Notes: generated by a model not told the origin, from the sequence alone. A stretch of DNA of 64,000 nt from an uncultured Lachnospiraceae bacterium (GCA_902781455.1 CACZJF010000003.1:1-64000); one strand, 5' to 3'. Shown: positions 15,694-25,364, numbered from the stretch's first letter. Made by a program: numbers and translations.

Positions 15694-17010
15694 ATGCATT
15701 ACAAAGACCGCTATCGTTATTACCTGGAGCAGCTGCCGGACAATATCCGCTTTCGGAAGGAGCATGAGAGAAGGACGTTCCTTGCGTTTACCAGCAATTA
15801 TGATGTTGTCCTGAAATGGAACGCGGAGACATTCAGCTGTCTGTTGGACAGATATCTGTGCCAGGAACCCGGCGCGCAGGCCGGAGACCGGATCGAAAGC
15901 ATGCAGGATCTGGCCAGGATATCCGCTTACTGCGCGATCCATGGCCTGGGTATGAATTTTGACATAACAGACATCGGCGTCTGCAATGTGCTGATGGAAA
16001 GCTTTGAGACGGAGCGCGCGCTGGGCGGAACGGGCGCGCAGGCTGCAGCGGCACTTTCCACTGCCGGGTTTCCGGCAGCTGCAGCCTTGACGGATCAGAG
16101 CAGGGAAGTATGCGCGATGCTGAACCAGTCCGACATGCGTGTCGTGTCGCAGGGTCAGCTGATTCCTGTTATGGAAGGCGCTTCCGGTGATCCCCCGGTT
16201 TATCACATCATTCTTCAGTTCGCGAAAGGTGATGTCATACGCGTCGGGGGACGCGAAGTGGAGATTCCACTGTCCAACCGCCTGATCTTTTTCTATGACA
16301 CGATTCATAAGATCGTTCCGATCAGGGATGACTTTATGGAATACCTGCCGTCCCATCCGGAGAAGGTCTCTTCTCTGGTGGTTGCGGGATTTGACGCGGT
16401 CATTGATCCGGAGATCGTGAAAGAGCGTGCAGCGCAGATCGAGACGATGCTGACCGCACTTCGGAAAAGGAGCATCTCTATCCCGGTTTATATGGAAGGA
16501 GCGTTCTATATGAACCCGGAGGTCAAGGAGATCCTCTTCCGGACGCTGGGGCACTGCTGCACCGTGATCGGAACCAATGAAGAAGAGCTGGCGGATCTGA
16601 TGAAACGCCGCGGCCTGGAGACAGATCTTGCGGATCCGGCATCCGTACTTGGTTCGCTGGAAGTCATGCTTGGCTGGTATGGGCCGGAGGGTGTCATTCT
16701 TCATACGAAGGATTACGCGCTCTTCTATGGCAGGTGCCCGGCAGGTGTGGATATGGAAAAGGGTCTGACCATCGGAAACCTGATGAGCGCAACGCGGGCA
16801 AGATGCGGACGTTACGGCAGTATGGAAGATCTGAAAGAGAGCCTGGACATCCCCCTGAGCGCGGAAGGCCTGCGGTTCTTCGACGGGATTCAGCGGCTGG
16901 AGAAGAAGCATGAGGCAGTGATTGTGCCGTCCAGATATCTGGAACGTCCCCGCTATACAATCGGGCTGGGAGATACGTTTGTAGGCGGCGTACAAACCTG
17001 CTATGATTAA
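15694..17010 (+). CDS. ADP-dependent glucokinase/phosphofructokinase family sugar kinase
   Basis: This 438-residue protein resembles the ADP-dependent PFK/GK branch of the ribokinase superfamily, which uses ADP as phosphate donor and is best known from archaea. Supporting segments are FTSNYDVVLKWNAE near the start, ALGGTGAQAAAALSTAGFPA for substrate binding, VVAGFDAVID, IGTNEEELADL, and YTIGLGDTFVGG at the C-terminus, whose GxGD supplies the catalytic Asp. GAGGAAGAGG precedes ATG 15694. It follows the ROK gene by 56 bases in a sugar locus that has an isomerase but no other kinase, so it probably phosphorylates the ketose formed by that isomerase. Confidence 0.8.
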   Translation: MHYKDRYRYYLEQLPDNIRFRKEHERRTFLAFTSNYDVVLKWNAETFSCLLDRYLCQEPGAQAGDRIESMQDLARISAYCAIHGLGMNFDITDIGVCNVLMESFETERALGGTGAQAAAALSTAGFPAAAALTDQSREVCAMLNQSDMRVVSQGQLIPVMEGASGDPPVYHIILQFAKGDVIRVGGREVEIPLSNRLIFFYDTIHKIVPIRDDFMEYLPSHPEKVSSLVVAGFDAVIDPEIVKERAAQIETMLTALRKRSISIPVYMEGAFYMNPEVKEILFRTLGHCCTVIGTNEEELADLMKRRGLETDLADPASVLGSLEVMLGWYGPEGVILHTKDYALFYGRCPAGVDMEKGLTIGNLMSATRARCGRYGSMEDLKESLDIPLSAEGLRFFDGIQRLEKKHEAVIVPSRYLERPRYTIGLGDTFVGGVQTCYD

Positions 17011-17200
17011 GATATGTTTATGATAGGAAAGAAGCATATATACAAGGAAGAGAGGCCAGAAAGGAGGGAGCCGAGCAGCAGTACATGAACACGATCTGTC
17101 AGAACAGACCGTATCCGGAGCATCAACGGTTACAGGCAGCGTATGATCAGATTATCAGATGAAACCTACCGGCTGTCTGTGCATGAGCCGGAGAGCGACT

Positions 17201-17232
17201 CTGCCGGATCCGGGGAAACCCCACTCCGGCAG
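17201..17232 (+). other. Intercistronic stem-loop before the ABC ATPase gene
   Basis: CTGCCGGA (17201-17208) pairs with TCCGGCAG (17225-17232), with inner GGGG/CCCC pairs around AAA. There is no T run, so mRNA processing or stability control is more likely than termination. The 17011-17200 part of this gap holds no gene that I can support. Confidence 0.5.
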
Positions 17233-17256
17233 CAACAGGATGAGAGGTGAAAAAAG

Positions 17257-18774
17257 TTGGCTAAGAACAATACACAAAATGATGAGTATGTGTTTGAGTG
17301 CTCCGGAATCTCCAAGGCATTCGGCGGTACTCAGGCGCTGAAGGACGTGCAGCTGCATGTGAAGCGTGGAGAGGTTCTTGCATTGCTTGGCGAAAACGGT
17401 GCCGGAAAGTCCACCCTGATGAAGGCAATCATCGGCCTGCATCAGCCGGATTCCGGAACGATGACCTTTGAGGGCAAGCCATATTCTGCCAGGAGCCCGG
17501 TCGACGCGATGAACGCAGGCATCTCCATGATCCATCAGGAACTGAATCCGGAGCCGCATCTGACGATTGCGGAATCCATTTTCCTGAAACGGGAGAGCAT
17601 GAACGGTATCTTCCTGAATAAGAAGGCTCAGAACGAGAGAGCCCAGAAGATCCTTGATGATTTTAATTTCCCGTATCCGGCAACGACAGTCATGAAGAAG
17701 CTTACGATTGCCCAGATGCAGATGGTTGAGATTATCAAGGCGGTTTCCAGCAACGCCAGGATGATCATCATGGATGAGCCGACCTCTTCCCTTGACAGTG
17801 AAGAGACCAATCATCTGTTCCAGGTAATTCGTGATCTGAAGGCACAGAATGTTGCCATTATCTATATCTCACACCGCATGGAAGAGATCTTCGAGATCTG
17901 CGATTCTGTCGCGGTCTTCCGTGACGGTACCTATGTGGGTTCCCGCTCCATGGAGAATGTCACCCGCCCCGAGCTGATCTCGATGATGGTCGGCCGTGAA
18001 GTATCCAATGTTTTCCCGAAGATTACCGTACCGATCGGTGAGACCGTATTCAAGGTGGAAGGACTGTGCGGAAAGGGCTTTTCGGATATCAGCTTTGAAG
18101 TGCACGCCGGTGAGATCCTTGGATTCTCAGGCCTGGTCGGTTCCGGCCGCAGCGAGACCATGAGAGCGATCTTCGGCCTGGACAGGCTGGAATCCGGGAA
18201 GATCTACCTGGAAGGAAAGGAGATCCGGATCAGGAGCCCGCGCGAGGCAATCAACCAGGGCATCGCGATGGTCAATGAGGACAGAAAGGACTATGGCCTG
18301 TGCCTGTTCCGTTCGATCCGTGAAAACATCTCTCTGCCGAATCTTCCGTCCAGACAGAAGGGACTCCTTCTGAACCAGAGACGCGAGAAGAAGGAATGCA
18401 ATGAGTACTCGAAGCTTCTGACTGTCAAGACGCCGTCCATTGAGAACAATGCGTTCTCTCTTTCCGGCGGCAACCAGCAGAAGGTTGTCATAGCGAAGTG
18501 GATCATGGCGAATCCGAAAGTCCTGATCCTTGATGAACCGACCCGAGGCGTTGACGTCGGCGCGAAGTCCGAGATCCACGCCCTGATGGGAAAGTTTGCG
18601 CAGGAAGGCATGGCGATCATCATGATCTCTTCAGAACTTCCGGAAGTCATGGGTATGAGCGACCGTATCCTCATCTACCATGAAGGAAAGCTGAATGGTG
18701 AAGTGACCAGGGAAGAGATCGACTGCGGCGCCGTCAATCAGGAAAGCATTCTCGCGAAAGAGTTTGGTGAATAA
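17257..18774 (+). CDS. Sugar ABC transporter ATP-binding protein (RbsA/MglA-like)
   Basis: A 505-residue double ATPase. The first domain has GENGAGKST (Walker A), MIIMDEPTSSLDS (Walker B) but a degenerate signature (KKLTIAQMQM). The second has LVGSGRSE as a degenerate Walker A, SLSGGNQQKVVIAKW as signature and LILDEPTRGVDVG as Walker B. This asymmetry is normal for carbohydrate-uptake CUT2 ATPases. The start is TTG 17257, preceded by AGAGGTG at good distance; no ATG serves as well. It energises import with the permease at 18852 and the binding protein at 12225. Confidence 0.95.
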   Translation: MAKNNTQNDEYVFECSGISKAFGGTQALKDVQLHVKRGEVLALLGENGAGKSTLMKAIIGLHQPDSGTMTFEGKPYSARSPVDAMNAGISMIHQELNPEPHLTIAESIFLKRESMNGIFLNKKAQNERAQKILDDFNFPYPATTVMKKLTIAQMQMVEIIKAVSSNARMIIMDEPTSSLDSEETNHLFQVIRDLKAQNVAIIYISHRMEEIFEICDSVAVFRDGTYVGSRSMENVTRPELISMMVGREVSNVFPKITVPIGETVFKVEGLCGKGFSDISFEVHAGEILGFSGLVGSGRSETMRAIFGLDRLESGKIYLEGKEIRIRSPREAINQGIAMVNEDRKDYGLCLFRSIRENISLPNLPSRQKGLLLNQRREKKECNEYSKLLTVKTPSIENNAFSLSGGNQQKVVIAKWIMANPKVLILDEPTRGVDVGAKSEIHALMGKFAQEGMAIIMISSELPEVMGMSDRILIYHEGKLNGEVTREEIDCGAVNQESILAKEFGE

Positions 18775-18777
18775 GAG

Positions 18778-18828
18778 TTACAGTTCACGGCCGGTCTGCT
18801 TCTGGTGAGAAAGGACTGTGAATTGTAA
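18778..18828 (+). other. Intercistronic hairpin between ATPase and permease genes
   Basis: TTACAGTTCAC (18778-18788) pairs with GTGAATTGTAA (18818-18828) with a single G-U pair and a 29-base loop. It may tune relative expression of the transporter subunits. Confidence 0.45.
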
Positions 18829-18851
18829 TCGAAGATAAAGGAGGAAGTAAA

Positions 18852-19829
18852 ATGGCAGCAAAAGGAAATACAAGTTTCTTTAAGAGTGAAGGATTCCGTA
18901 CCTTCATGTCAAAATACGGCGTCAGCGTCATCATGCTGTTCATGATCATCGGCATCGCGATCGCGCGCCCGATGTTCCTGAGTTCAACGAACCTGCTGAA
19001 TGTCTGCACGCAGATCTCGATTAATGGTCTGCTGACCTTCGGTATGTGCCTTGCGATTACCACCGGCGGTATCGATCTGACGGTCGGCGCCCAGCTGGCA
19101 CTGTGTTCCGTTATCCTCGGACAGCTGATCACCAACAATGGAATGCCGATCTTTGCCGGTGTTCTGGTTGGTATCCTGGTCGCAACCTGCTTTGGATTCA
19201 TTAACGGATTCCTGATCGCGAAGTTCAACATGTTCGCGTTCGTCGTTACACTTTCCATGCAGCTGGTTATCCGTGGTTCCGCCCAGGTTGTTTCCGGCGG
19301 CCGCGCGATCACGTTCAACTCCGCGTTTACGCAGATCTACTATGGTAAACTGTTCGGGGTGATCCCATTCCCGATCCTGATCTTTGCCGTCGTGTTCATC
19401 ATTATGTATCTGATGTTCCACTGGACGAAGCTGGGACGCTATATCCTGGCTGTCGGCGGCAATGAAAAAGCGGCAATCGCTTCCGGTGTCAACTCTGTCC
19501 GTGTCAAGATCATCTGCTATACGATTTCCGGATTTATGGCAGGTCTGGCAGCCGTCATTATGACAGCAAAGACCGGTTCCGGACAGTCGAACATCGGTGT
19601 CGGATATGAGACCGACGCGGTTGCGGCTTCCGTTATCGGCGGTACCTCTTTCGCGGGCGGCGTTGCTACGATGCCCGGATGCCTGATCGGTATCTTCATC
19701 ATCGGTTTCATCTACAACGGAATTACGATGATCGGTATCGACGCGAACTGGCAGTCCATTATCCGCGGCCTGATCATCATCGGAACGGTTATGCTGGATA
19801 TGGCGATCAACGGAAGGAGCCGTTCGTAA
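18852..19829 (+). CDS. Sugar ABC transporter permease (RbsC-like)
   Basis: A 325-residue integral membrane protein of the CUT2 permease family with about eight to ten hydrophobic segments. Family marks include CLAITTGGIDLTVGA near residues 66-80, FGFINGFLIAKFNM, AVGGNEKAAIASGVNSVRVK (the cytoplasmic coupling loop) and VIGGTSFAGGVATMPGCLIG. AAAGGAGG precedes the start. It forms the membrane channel for the locus, pairing with the RbsA-like ATPase just upstream. Confidence 0.95.
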   Translation: MAAKGNTSFFKSEGFRTFMSKYGVSVIMLFMIIGIAIARPMFLSSTNLLNVCTQISINGLLTFGMCLAITTGGIDLTVGAQLALCSVILGQLITNNGMPIFAGVLVGILVATCFGFINGFLIAKFNMFAFVVTLSMQLVIRGSAQVVSGGRAITFNSAFTQIYYGKLFGVIPFPILIFAVVFIIMYLMFHWTKLGRYILAVGGNEKAAIASGVNSVRVKIICYTISGFMAGLAAVIMTAKTGSGQSNIGVGYETDAVAASVIGGTSFAGGVATMPGCLIGIFIIGFIYNGITMIGIDANWQSIIRGLIIIGTVMLDMAINGRSRS

Positions 19830-19903
19830 GTATCTTAATTCGTTATCTGGCTCTGTCTTCTGTGTCAGGGCAGGTTGAATGATTTGCAGGAGGAAAATAC
19901 ATC

Positions 19904-20587
19904 ATGAAACGTTCTTTGATTGACAAAAACATCGACTGGGCAATCGAACTGTGTGAGAAGATGCACGTAGCGCTTCCCGGATTTGCGTACTGGACACCGC
20001 AGGACTGGGAGGACAAGAAGGATTCGACCGCGTATATGCGCAAGGTCGCGATGGGCTGGGATGTGACGGACTATAATTCCGGCGATTTCGACAAGGTCGG
20101 CTGTGTTCTGTTCACAATCCGCAACGGAGAGCAGGATAAGCCGGAGACCGGAAGGGTATACTGCGAGAAGTTCCTGATCATGAAGGCAGGACAGCTGCTT
20201 CCGTGCCATTTCCACTATTTCAAGAGCGAGGATATCATCAACCGCGCGGGCGGAACGCTTCGTGTCTATCTGTGGAATTCAACCCCGGAATTTGACGGTT
20301 ACCAGAAGGATCTCAAGGGGGATGTCCACGTGATGATCGACGGACAGCCGGTTACCGTGGAAGCGGGCGGCTATGTCGACATCAAGCCGGGCGATTCGAT
20401 TTACCTTGGGCCGTATATCTACCATGCATTCTGCGCGGTAGAGGAAGACGGCGACCTGATCGTCGGCGAGGTTTCCCGGTGCAATGATGACGCGAACGAC
20501 AATCATTTCAATCCGCATGTAGAATTCCAGAAGATTGAGGAGGACGCGCCGATCCGGCATCTGCTGTGCGGCGGCTACCAGCAGTAA
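19904..20587 (+). CDS. D-lyxose/D-mannose ketol-isomerase (cupin type)
   Basis: The 227-residue cupin matches D-lyxose isomerase. It converts D-lyxose to D-xylulose and, in several members, D-mannose to D-fructose, using a divalent metal. Ligands are visible: His102 and His104 with Glu109 in CHFHYFKSEDI, and His174 in YIYHAFCAVEEDGD. Its length is normal and GCAGGAGG precedes the ATG. It is the last gene of the sugar locus and is followed by a strong terminator. With the kinase at 15694 it suggests an isomerise-then-phosphorylate route. The family has few characterised members, so the true substrate may differ. Confidence 0.88.
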   Translation: MKRSLIDKNIDWAIELCEKMHVALPGFAYWTPQDWEDKKDSTAYMRKVAMGWDVTDYNSGDFDKVGCVLFTIRNGEQDKPETGRVYCEKFLIMKAGQLLPCHFHYFKSEDIINRAGGTLRVYLWNSTPEFDGYQKDLKGDVHVMIDGQPVTVEAGGYVDIKPGDSIYLGPYIYHAFCAVEEDGDLIVGEVSRCNDDANDNHFNPHVEFQKIEEDAPIRHLLCGGYQQ

Positions 20588-20628
20588 GGAATCATCCGAA
20601 ACGATCACGTCTGCCGGCGGCAGACTTG

Positions 20629-20658
20629 CCCGGATACGGTACGCCGTATCCGGGTTTT
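20629..20658 (+). terminator. Rho-independent terminator of the sugar locus
   Basis: An 11-bp perfect stem (CCCGGATACGG with CCGTATCCGGG, loop TACG) is followed by TTTT. Confidence 0.92.
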
Positions 20659-20720
20659 GCATGAGAAAGCCTGAGCATGCGCGCGTGCCTGCATGCGAAG
20701 CATTCGAGGGAAAAATCAGG

Positions 20721-20749
20721 TTGAAATCGTCGCATGAAGCCGCTATAGT
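20721..20749 (+). promoter_or_regulatory. Sigma-A promoter for the MATE transporter gene
   Basis: TTGAAA (20721-20726) and TATAGT (20744-20749) are spaced by 17 bases; a second TATACT starts at 20749. Confidence 0.75.
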
Positions 20750-20836
20750 ATACTGACGACTGTGCCGGGGCGGCCTTGCCATGGCAGGCAGCCAGGACGC
20801 GCGGAGACAGAATATCAGGAACAAGGCGGCAGCAGT

Positions 20837-22225
20837 ATGGGAAAGCTCAGGAAAAAGTACATCGGCGATAAAGCCTTCTATGTGATGCTGATGAGCGTTG
20901 CGGTACCGATTATGGTGCAGAACGGCATCACTAATTTTGTGAACCTTCTGGACAATATCATGGTGGGACGCATCGGAACGGAGCAGATGTCCGGCGTGGC
21001 GATCGTGAACCAGATCATGTTCATCTATTTCCTGTGCATGTTCGGCGGACAGTCCGGCGCAGGAATCTTTACCGCGCAGTTTTTCGGATACAAGGACGAC
21101 AATGGGATCCGGCATACGTTTCGCTACAAGCTGTGGCTGGGGCTGATCATTACGGTCACAGCGATTGTTATCATGCATTTTTTCGGAGAGAACCTGGTCG
21201 GCCTGTTCCTGAACGAGAGCAGTGACGGCGGAGACCTTCAGGCTACACTGCGCTATGCGCTGGGCTATATGAGAATCATCTTTTTCTCCATGCCGCTGGT
21301 TCTGGTCTCCTTTACCTATTCGAGCACGCTCAGGGAGTGCGGAGAGACGATGATCCCCATGTACGCGGGTCTGGCGGCGGTCTTTGTGAATCTTGCGTTC
21401 AACTATCTGCTGATCTACGGAAAGCTTGGTTTTCCGGCAATGGGCGTGTACGGAGCTGCGATCGCGACGGGAATCTCCAGGGTGGTGGAATGCATGATCC
21501 TCGTGATATGGATGCATACCCACAGCCATATTCATACGTTTATCCGGGGCATCTACCGGACGATGAAGATACCGCTTTCCACTGTCCGGCAGTTTTTCGT
21601 GACAGGAGCGCCGCTTTTGATCAATGAGACACTGTGGGCGACAGGAATCTTCCTGCTGAACCAGGCATATTCCCTCAGGGGGCTGAATGCGGTCGCGGGG
21701 CAGAATATCGCGAATACCATCAACAATGTCTTCAACATTGCGTTCATCGCGCTGGGAGACGCGGTTGCCATCATCGTGGGGCAGCTTCTGGGCGCAGGGA
21801 AAATGAAGGAAGCAAAGGATACAGATACGAAGATCATCGCAGCGTCCGTATTCATCGGCTGTCTTCTGATGGTGCTGATGATCGTGAGTGCGCCCCTGTT
21901 TCCGCAGCTTTATAATACCAATGACGAAGCAAAGAAGCTGGCGATGCTGTTTTTGATCGTGCAGGGACTGGCAACGCCGAAGGAGGCGTTTCTGCATACG
22001 ACGTATTTCACGATCCGCTCGGGCGGCAAGACGATCATCACCTTCCTGTTCGACAGTGTTTTCATGTGCCTGGTCAGCGTACCGCTGGCGTTCGTGCTGA
22101 GCCGGTTTACAAGTATGCATGTGATCGGAATCTTCGCGATCGTCCATACGGCTGACCTGATCAAATGCGTGATCGGATACGTTCTGGTGAAAAAGAATGT
22201 CTGGATGAGGAACATCGTTGCGTAA
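20837..22225 (+). CDS. MATE family multidrug/metabolite efflux transporter
   Basis: A 462-residue, twelve-segment membrane protein of the MATE (NorM/DinF-like) family, which exports drugs or metabolites in exchange for sodium or protons. Typical segments are LMSVAVPIMVQNGITNFVNL then LDNIMVGRIGTEQMSGVAI at the N-terminus, and PLVLVSFTYSSTLRECGET and AVAGQNIANTINNVFNIAFI later. The frame is open from 20762, but those first 25 residues are polar and Arg/Pro-rich and lack a ribosome site. Met at 20837 (MGKLRKKYIGDKAF) begins the normal N-terminus after AAGGCGG. It has its own promoter. The substrate is unknown. Confidence 0.92.
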   Translation: MGKLRKKYIGDKAFYVMLMSVAVPIMVQNGITNFVNLLDNIMVGRIGTEQMSGVAIVNQIMFIYFLCMFGGQSGAGIFTAQFFGYKDDNGIRHTFRYKLWLGLIITVTAIVIMHFFGENLVGLFLNESSDGGDLQATLRYALGYMRIIFFSMPLVLVSFTYSSTLRECGETMIPMYAGLAAVFVNLAFNYLLIYGKLGFPAMGVYGAAIATGISRVVECMILVIWMHTHSHIHTFIRGIYRTMKIPLSTVRQFFVTGAPLLINETLWATGIFLLNQAYSLRGLNAVAGQNIANTINNVFNIAFIALGDAVAIIVGQLLGAGKMKEAKDTDTKIIAASVFIGCLLMVLMIVSAPLFPQLYNTNDEAKKLAMLFLIVQGLATPKEAFLHTTYFTIRSGGKTIITFLFDSVFMCLVSVPLAFVLSRFTSMHVIGIFAIVHTADLIKCVIGYVLVKKNVWMRNIVA

Positions 22226-22227
22226 GG

Positions 22228-22257
22228 TTGCTTTCTGTGGATTCGAGAGTATATAAT
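22228..22257 (+). promoter_or_regulatory. Promoter of hom
   Basis: TTGCTT (22228-22233) and a consensus TATAAT (22252-22257) are spaced by 18 bases, 45 bases before the hom start. Confidence 0.65.
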
Positions 22258-22301
22258 GATTGCGCAATTCAGTACAAATGCGGAACAGAAGGAATAAAGG
22301 T

Positions 22302-23588
22302 ATGACAAAAGAAGGAATCCATGTGGCACTTTTGGGACTGGGAACGGTCGGAGCAGGTGTGTATAAGCTGACGCAGCGCCAGAAGGGTGAGATGCTGCAG
22401 AAGCTGAATACGATGCTTCATATCGACGCGATCCTGGTGCGGAATATCGAAAAGCACAAAGACGAAGTGGACGATCCGAAGGTGCTGACGACGTCCTTTG
22501 ACCGGATTCTGGAAGATCCGAAGATCGATATTGTCGTAGAGTTGATGGGCGGCATAGAGCCGGCTTTCACGTATATCAGGAGCGCACTGGAGGCGGGCAA
22601 AAGTGTCGTCACGGCAAACAAGGATCTGATCGCGGACAGGGGCGGAGAGCTGCTGCAGATCGCGGAAGAGAACCATGTGGAACTTCGGTTCGAGGCTGCT
22701 GTCGCCGGCGGCATCCCGATCATCAGTCCGCTTAAGAACAGCCTGGCGGCGAACGAGATCCGCCGGATTATGGGAATCGTGAACGGCACCACGAATTATA
22801 TACTCACCAAGATGACCACGGAAGGGATGGACTACGAGGACGCCCTGGCAGAGGCAACAGCGCTGGGATATGCCGAGGCGGATCCGACGGCTGACGTGGA
22901 GGGATATGACGCAGGCCGGAAGATCGCCATCCTGGCAACGATTGCATTTCACTCCAGAGTCACGTTCCGGGATGTCTATACGGAAGGGATTACAAGGATT
23001 ACATCGAAGGACATATCCTACGCGAAGACGCTGGGCCGTGTCATCAAGCTGATCGCCCTGGCGTGCAATACACCGGAGGGGATCGAGGTGAAGGTGCACC
23101 CGATGCTGATCCCGGAGGATCATCCGCTTGCCTCCGTCAGCGGCTCCTACAATGCGGTTTATGTGGACGGCGACGCGGTGGGAGACGTGATGTTCTACGG
23201 CAAGGGTGCCGGGGAGATGCCGACAGCGAGTGCGGTCATGGGAGATGTTTTTTCCGTCGCGCGCCGGATTGCCGGGCATACCCAGGGGGCAACCAGGGAT
23301 AACGTCTACCGGTCGATTCCCGTCAAGCGGGCCGAGAACACGAGATCGTGCTACTTCATCCGCATGGAAGTGGAAGACAGGCCGGGTGTTCTCGCGACGA
23401 TTGCCAGCATCTTTGGAAACAATTCGGTTTCCATCGAGCAGGTAATCCAGAAGAATAAAATCGATAATAACGCGGAACTGGTTATCATCACCAGCAATGT
23501 GAAGGAACGTCACATTAAGGATGCCCTGCTGATCCTTGAATCAAGCAGCGTGGTGCACCAGGTGGCGACGATGATCCGTGTTTATTGA
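22302..23588 (+). CDS. hom: Homoserine dehydrogenase
   Basis: The enzyme reduces aspartate semialdehyde to homoserine with NAD(P)H, the branch point to threonine and methionine. The 428-residue chain has the nucleotide fold LGLGTVGAG near residues 11-19, VVELMGGIEPA, SVVTANKDLIAD, VNGTTNYIL, GYAEADPTADVEGYDA (catalytic acids) and a C-terminal ACT domain (RMEVEDRPGVLATIASIFG) that normally mediates feedback inhibition by threonine. Met at 22302 starts the family-typical N-terminus, so the 14 residues read from 22260 are not used. It has its own promoter; gpmI follows 51 bases later. Confidence 0.96.
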   Translation: MTKEGIHVALLGLGTVGAGVYKLTQRQKGEMLQKLNTMLHIDAILVRNIEKHKDEVDDPKVLTTSFDRILEDPKIDIVVELMGGIEPAFTYIRSALEAGKSVVTANKDLIADRGGELLQIAEENHVELRFEAAVAGGIPIISPLKNSLAANEIRRIMGIVNGTTNYILTKMTTEGMDYEDALAEATALGYAEADPTADVEGYDAGRKIAILATIAFHSRVTFRDVYTEGITRITSKDISYAKTLGRVIKLIALACNTPEGIEVKVHPMLIPEDHPLASVSGSYNAVYVDGDAVGDVMFYGKGAGEMPTASAVMGDVFSVARRIAGHTQGATRDNVYRSIPVKRAENTRSCYFIRMEVEDRPGVLATIASIFGNNSVSIEQVIQKNKIDNNAELVIITSNVKERHIKDALLILESSSVVHQVATMIRVY

Positions 23589-23639
23589 CAGCAATACTGA
23601 TGTGCAGACACAGCGTTTCTATTTGGGAAGGAGCAGTTT

Positions 23640-25181
23640 ATGAGTAAGAGACCTACCGTTTTGATGATCCTTGATGGCTACGGATTGAATCCGGTCAAAG
23701 AGCATAACGCAGTCGCGATGGCGGATACGCCGGTGATGGACCGGCTGATGAAGGAATACCCCTTTGTTCCGGGGCAGGCCAGCGGACTCTATGTCGGGCT
23801 TCCGGATGGACAGATGGGAAATTCTGAGGTCGGACATCTCAACATGGGAGCCGGCCGGATCGTCTATCAGGATCTGACCCGGATTACCAAGGCAATCCAG
23901 GACGGCGATTTTTTCGAGAATGAAGTTCTGCTCAAAGCGATCGACAATGTCAAAGCGCATGACAGCCAGCTGCATCTGTACGGACTTCTGTCTGACGGCG
24001 GTGTACACAGCCATAACACGCATCTGTACGCTCTGCTGGAGATGGCGAAGCGGCATGGCCTGAAGAAGGTGTTTGTCCACTGCTTCCTCGACGGGCGCGA
24101 TACCCCGCCTGACAGCGGCGCGGAGTATGCGCAGCAGCTGCAGGATCAGATGGATCAGATCGGTGTCGGGAAGATCGGCGTTGTATCCGGAAGATACTAC
24201 GCGATGGACCGTGACAACCGCTGGGACAGGATTGAGAAGGCATACCGCGCGCTGACGCTTGGGGAAGGTGTCCCGGCTGAAAGCGGCGTACAGGCCATCA
24301 AGGACTCCTATGCGCAGGGTGTCACCGATGAATTCGTCATTCCGGCGGTCGTGATGGAGGACGGGAAACCTGTCACCACGATCCAGGACAATGATTCCAT
24401 CATCTTCTTTAACTTCCGTCCGGACCGGGCGCGTGAGATCACCCGCTGCTTCTGCATCGATGATTTCGACAAGTTCGACAGAGGACCGAGGAAGCAGGTA
24501 TTCTATGCATGCTTTACCGACTATGACGTTACTATTCCGAACAAGGAAATCGCGTTTCCGAAGGTGGAGATCACCGAGACCTTCGGAGAATATCTGGCGC
24601 AGCACGATATGACGCAGGCCCGTATCGCGGAGACGGAGAAGTATGCGCATGTCACCTTCTTCTTCAACGGCGGCGTGGAAGAGCCGAACAAGGGAGAGGA
24701 CCGTATCCTGGTCAAGAGCCCGAAGGTGGCGACCTATGACCTGCAGCCGGAGATGAGCGCGCCTGAGGTCTGCGACCGCTTCGTCGAGGCCATCAAGTCC
24801 GGGAAGTATGATGTTATCATCACGAACTTCGCGAACCCTGATATGGTGGGACATACCGGCGTCGAAGAAGCAGCCGTCAAGGCGATCGAGACCGTCGACC
24901 ACTGTGTCGGCAGAGTCGTGGACGCGATCCTCGAGGTGGGCGGACAGCTGTTCATCACCGCGGATCACGGAAACGCGGAGCAGATGGTGGACTATGCGAC
25001 CGGCGAACCGCTGACCGCGCACACCACGAATCCGGTTCCCTTTATCCTCGTGAATTATGACCCGGATTACAAGCTCAGGGAAGGCGGCGCGCTGTGTGAT
25101 ATCATTCCGACGCTGATCGAGATGATGGGCATGGAGCAGCCGAAGGAAATGACCGGAAAGAGCCTGCTCGAGCACAGATAA
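23640..25181 (+). CDS. gpmI: 2,3-bisphosphoglycerate-independent phosphoglycerate mutase
   Basis: This glycolytic enzyme interconverts 3- and 2-phosphoglycerate using two manganese ions and a phosphoserine intermediate. The 513-residue chain is full length. It shows the metal motif [10 protein letters not shown] at the N-terminus, the nucleophile Ser62 in [42 protein letters not shown] and the C-terminal metal motifs [10 protein letters not shown] and [20 protein letters not shown] precedes the ATG. It lies 51 bases after hom and may be cotranscribed with it, an arrangement with no obvious pathway logic. Confidence 0.97.
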   Translation: MSKRPTVLMILDGYGLNPVKEHNAVAMADTPVMDRLMKEYPFVPGQASGLYVGLPDGQMGNSEVGHLNMGAGRIVYQDLTRITKAIQDGDFFENEVLLKAIDNVKAHDSQLHLYGLLSDGGVHSHNTHLYALLEMAKRHGLKKVFVHCFLDGRDTPPDSGAEYAQQLQDQMDQIGVGKIGVVSGRYYAMDRDNRWDRIEKAYRALTLGEGVPAESGVQAIKDSYAQGVTDEFVIPAVVMEDGKPVTTIQDNDSIIFFNFRPDRAREITRCFCIDDFDKFDRGPRKQVFYACFTDYDVTIPNKEIAFPKVEITETFGEYLAQHDMTQARIAETEKYAHVTFFFNGGVEEPNKGEDRILVKSPKVATYDLQPEMSAPEVCDRFVEAIKSGKYDVIITNFANPDMVGHTGVEEAAVKAIETVDHCVGRVVDAILEVGGQLFITADHGNAEQMVDYATGEPLTAHTTNPVPFILVNYDPDYKLREGGALCDIIPTLIEMMGMEQPKEMTGKSLLEHR

Positions 25182-25192
25182 CCGATAACAGT

Positions 25193-25227
25193 TTTTTCAC
25201 ATTTTCCCCTGCCGGTTTTTCACATTT
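25193..25227 (+). promoter_or_regulatory. Two direct 12-bp repeats upstream of the HtrA promoter
   Basis: TTTTTCACATTT occurs at 25193-25204 and again at 25216-25227, 23 bases apart, about two helical turns. A TATAAA box at 25254-25259 with a poor -35 region follows. Spaced direct repeats ahead of a weak promoter suggest an activator site, for example for an OmpR-type regulator. Confidence 0.45.
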
Positions 25228-25364
25228 GGAACACAACTGGAGACTATCCTTTGTATAAATCAAAGGGCAGCAGAAAAAAGGATCCGTTCTGAATGCCTTG
25301 GAAATACCGATGTAAGAAACGGACCGCATGAAACGGACCGGTTGAATGAAAGGGGAAATGATCC

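Noticed and set aside
17159-17341. Small 60-codon open frame before the ABC ATPase gene
   Set aside because: It runs through a stem-loop and into the ATPase gene in another frame; no ribosome site.
20279-22267. 662-codon open frame on the minus strand
   Set aside because: Antisense to the D-lyxose isomerase and MATE genes and crosses a terminator and a promoter. The His/Asp/Arg-rich composition is typical of a shadow.
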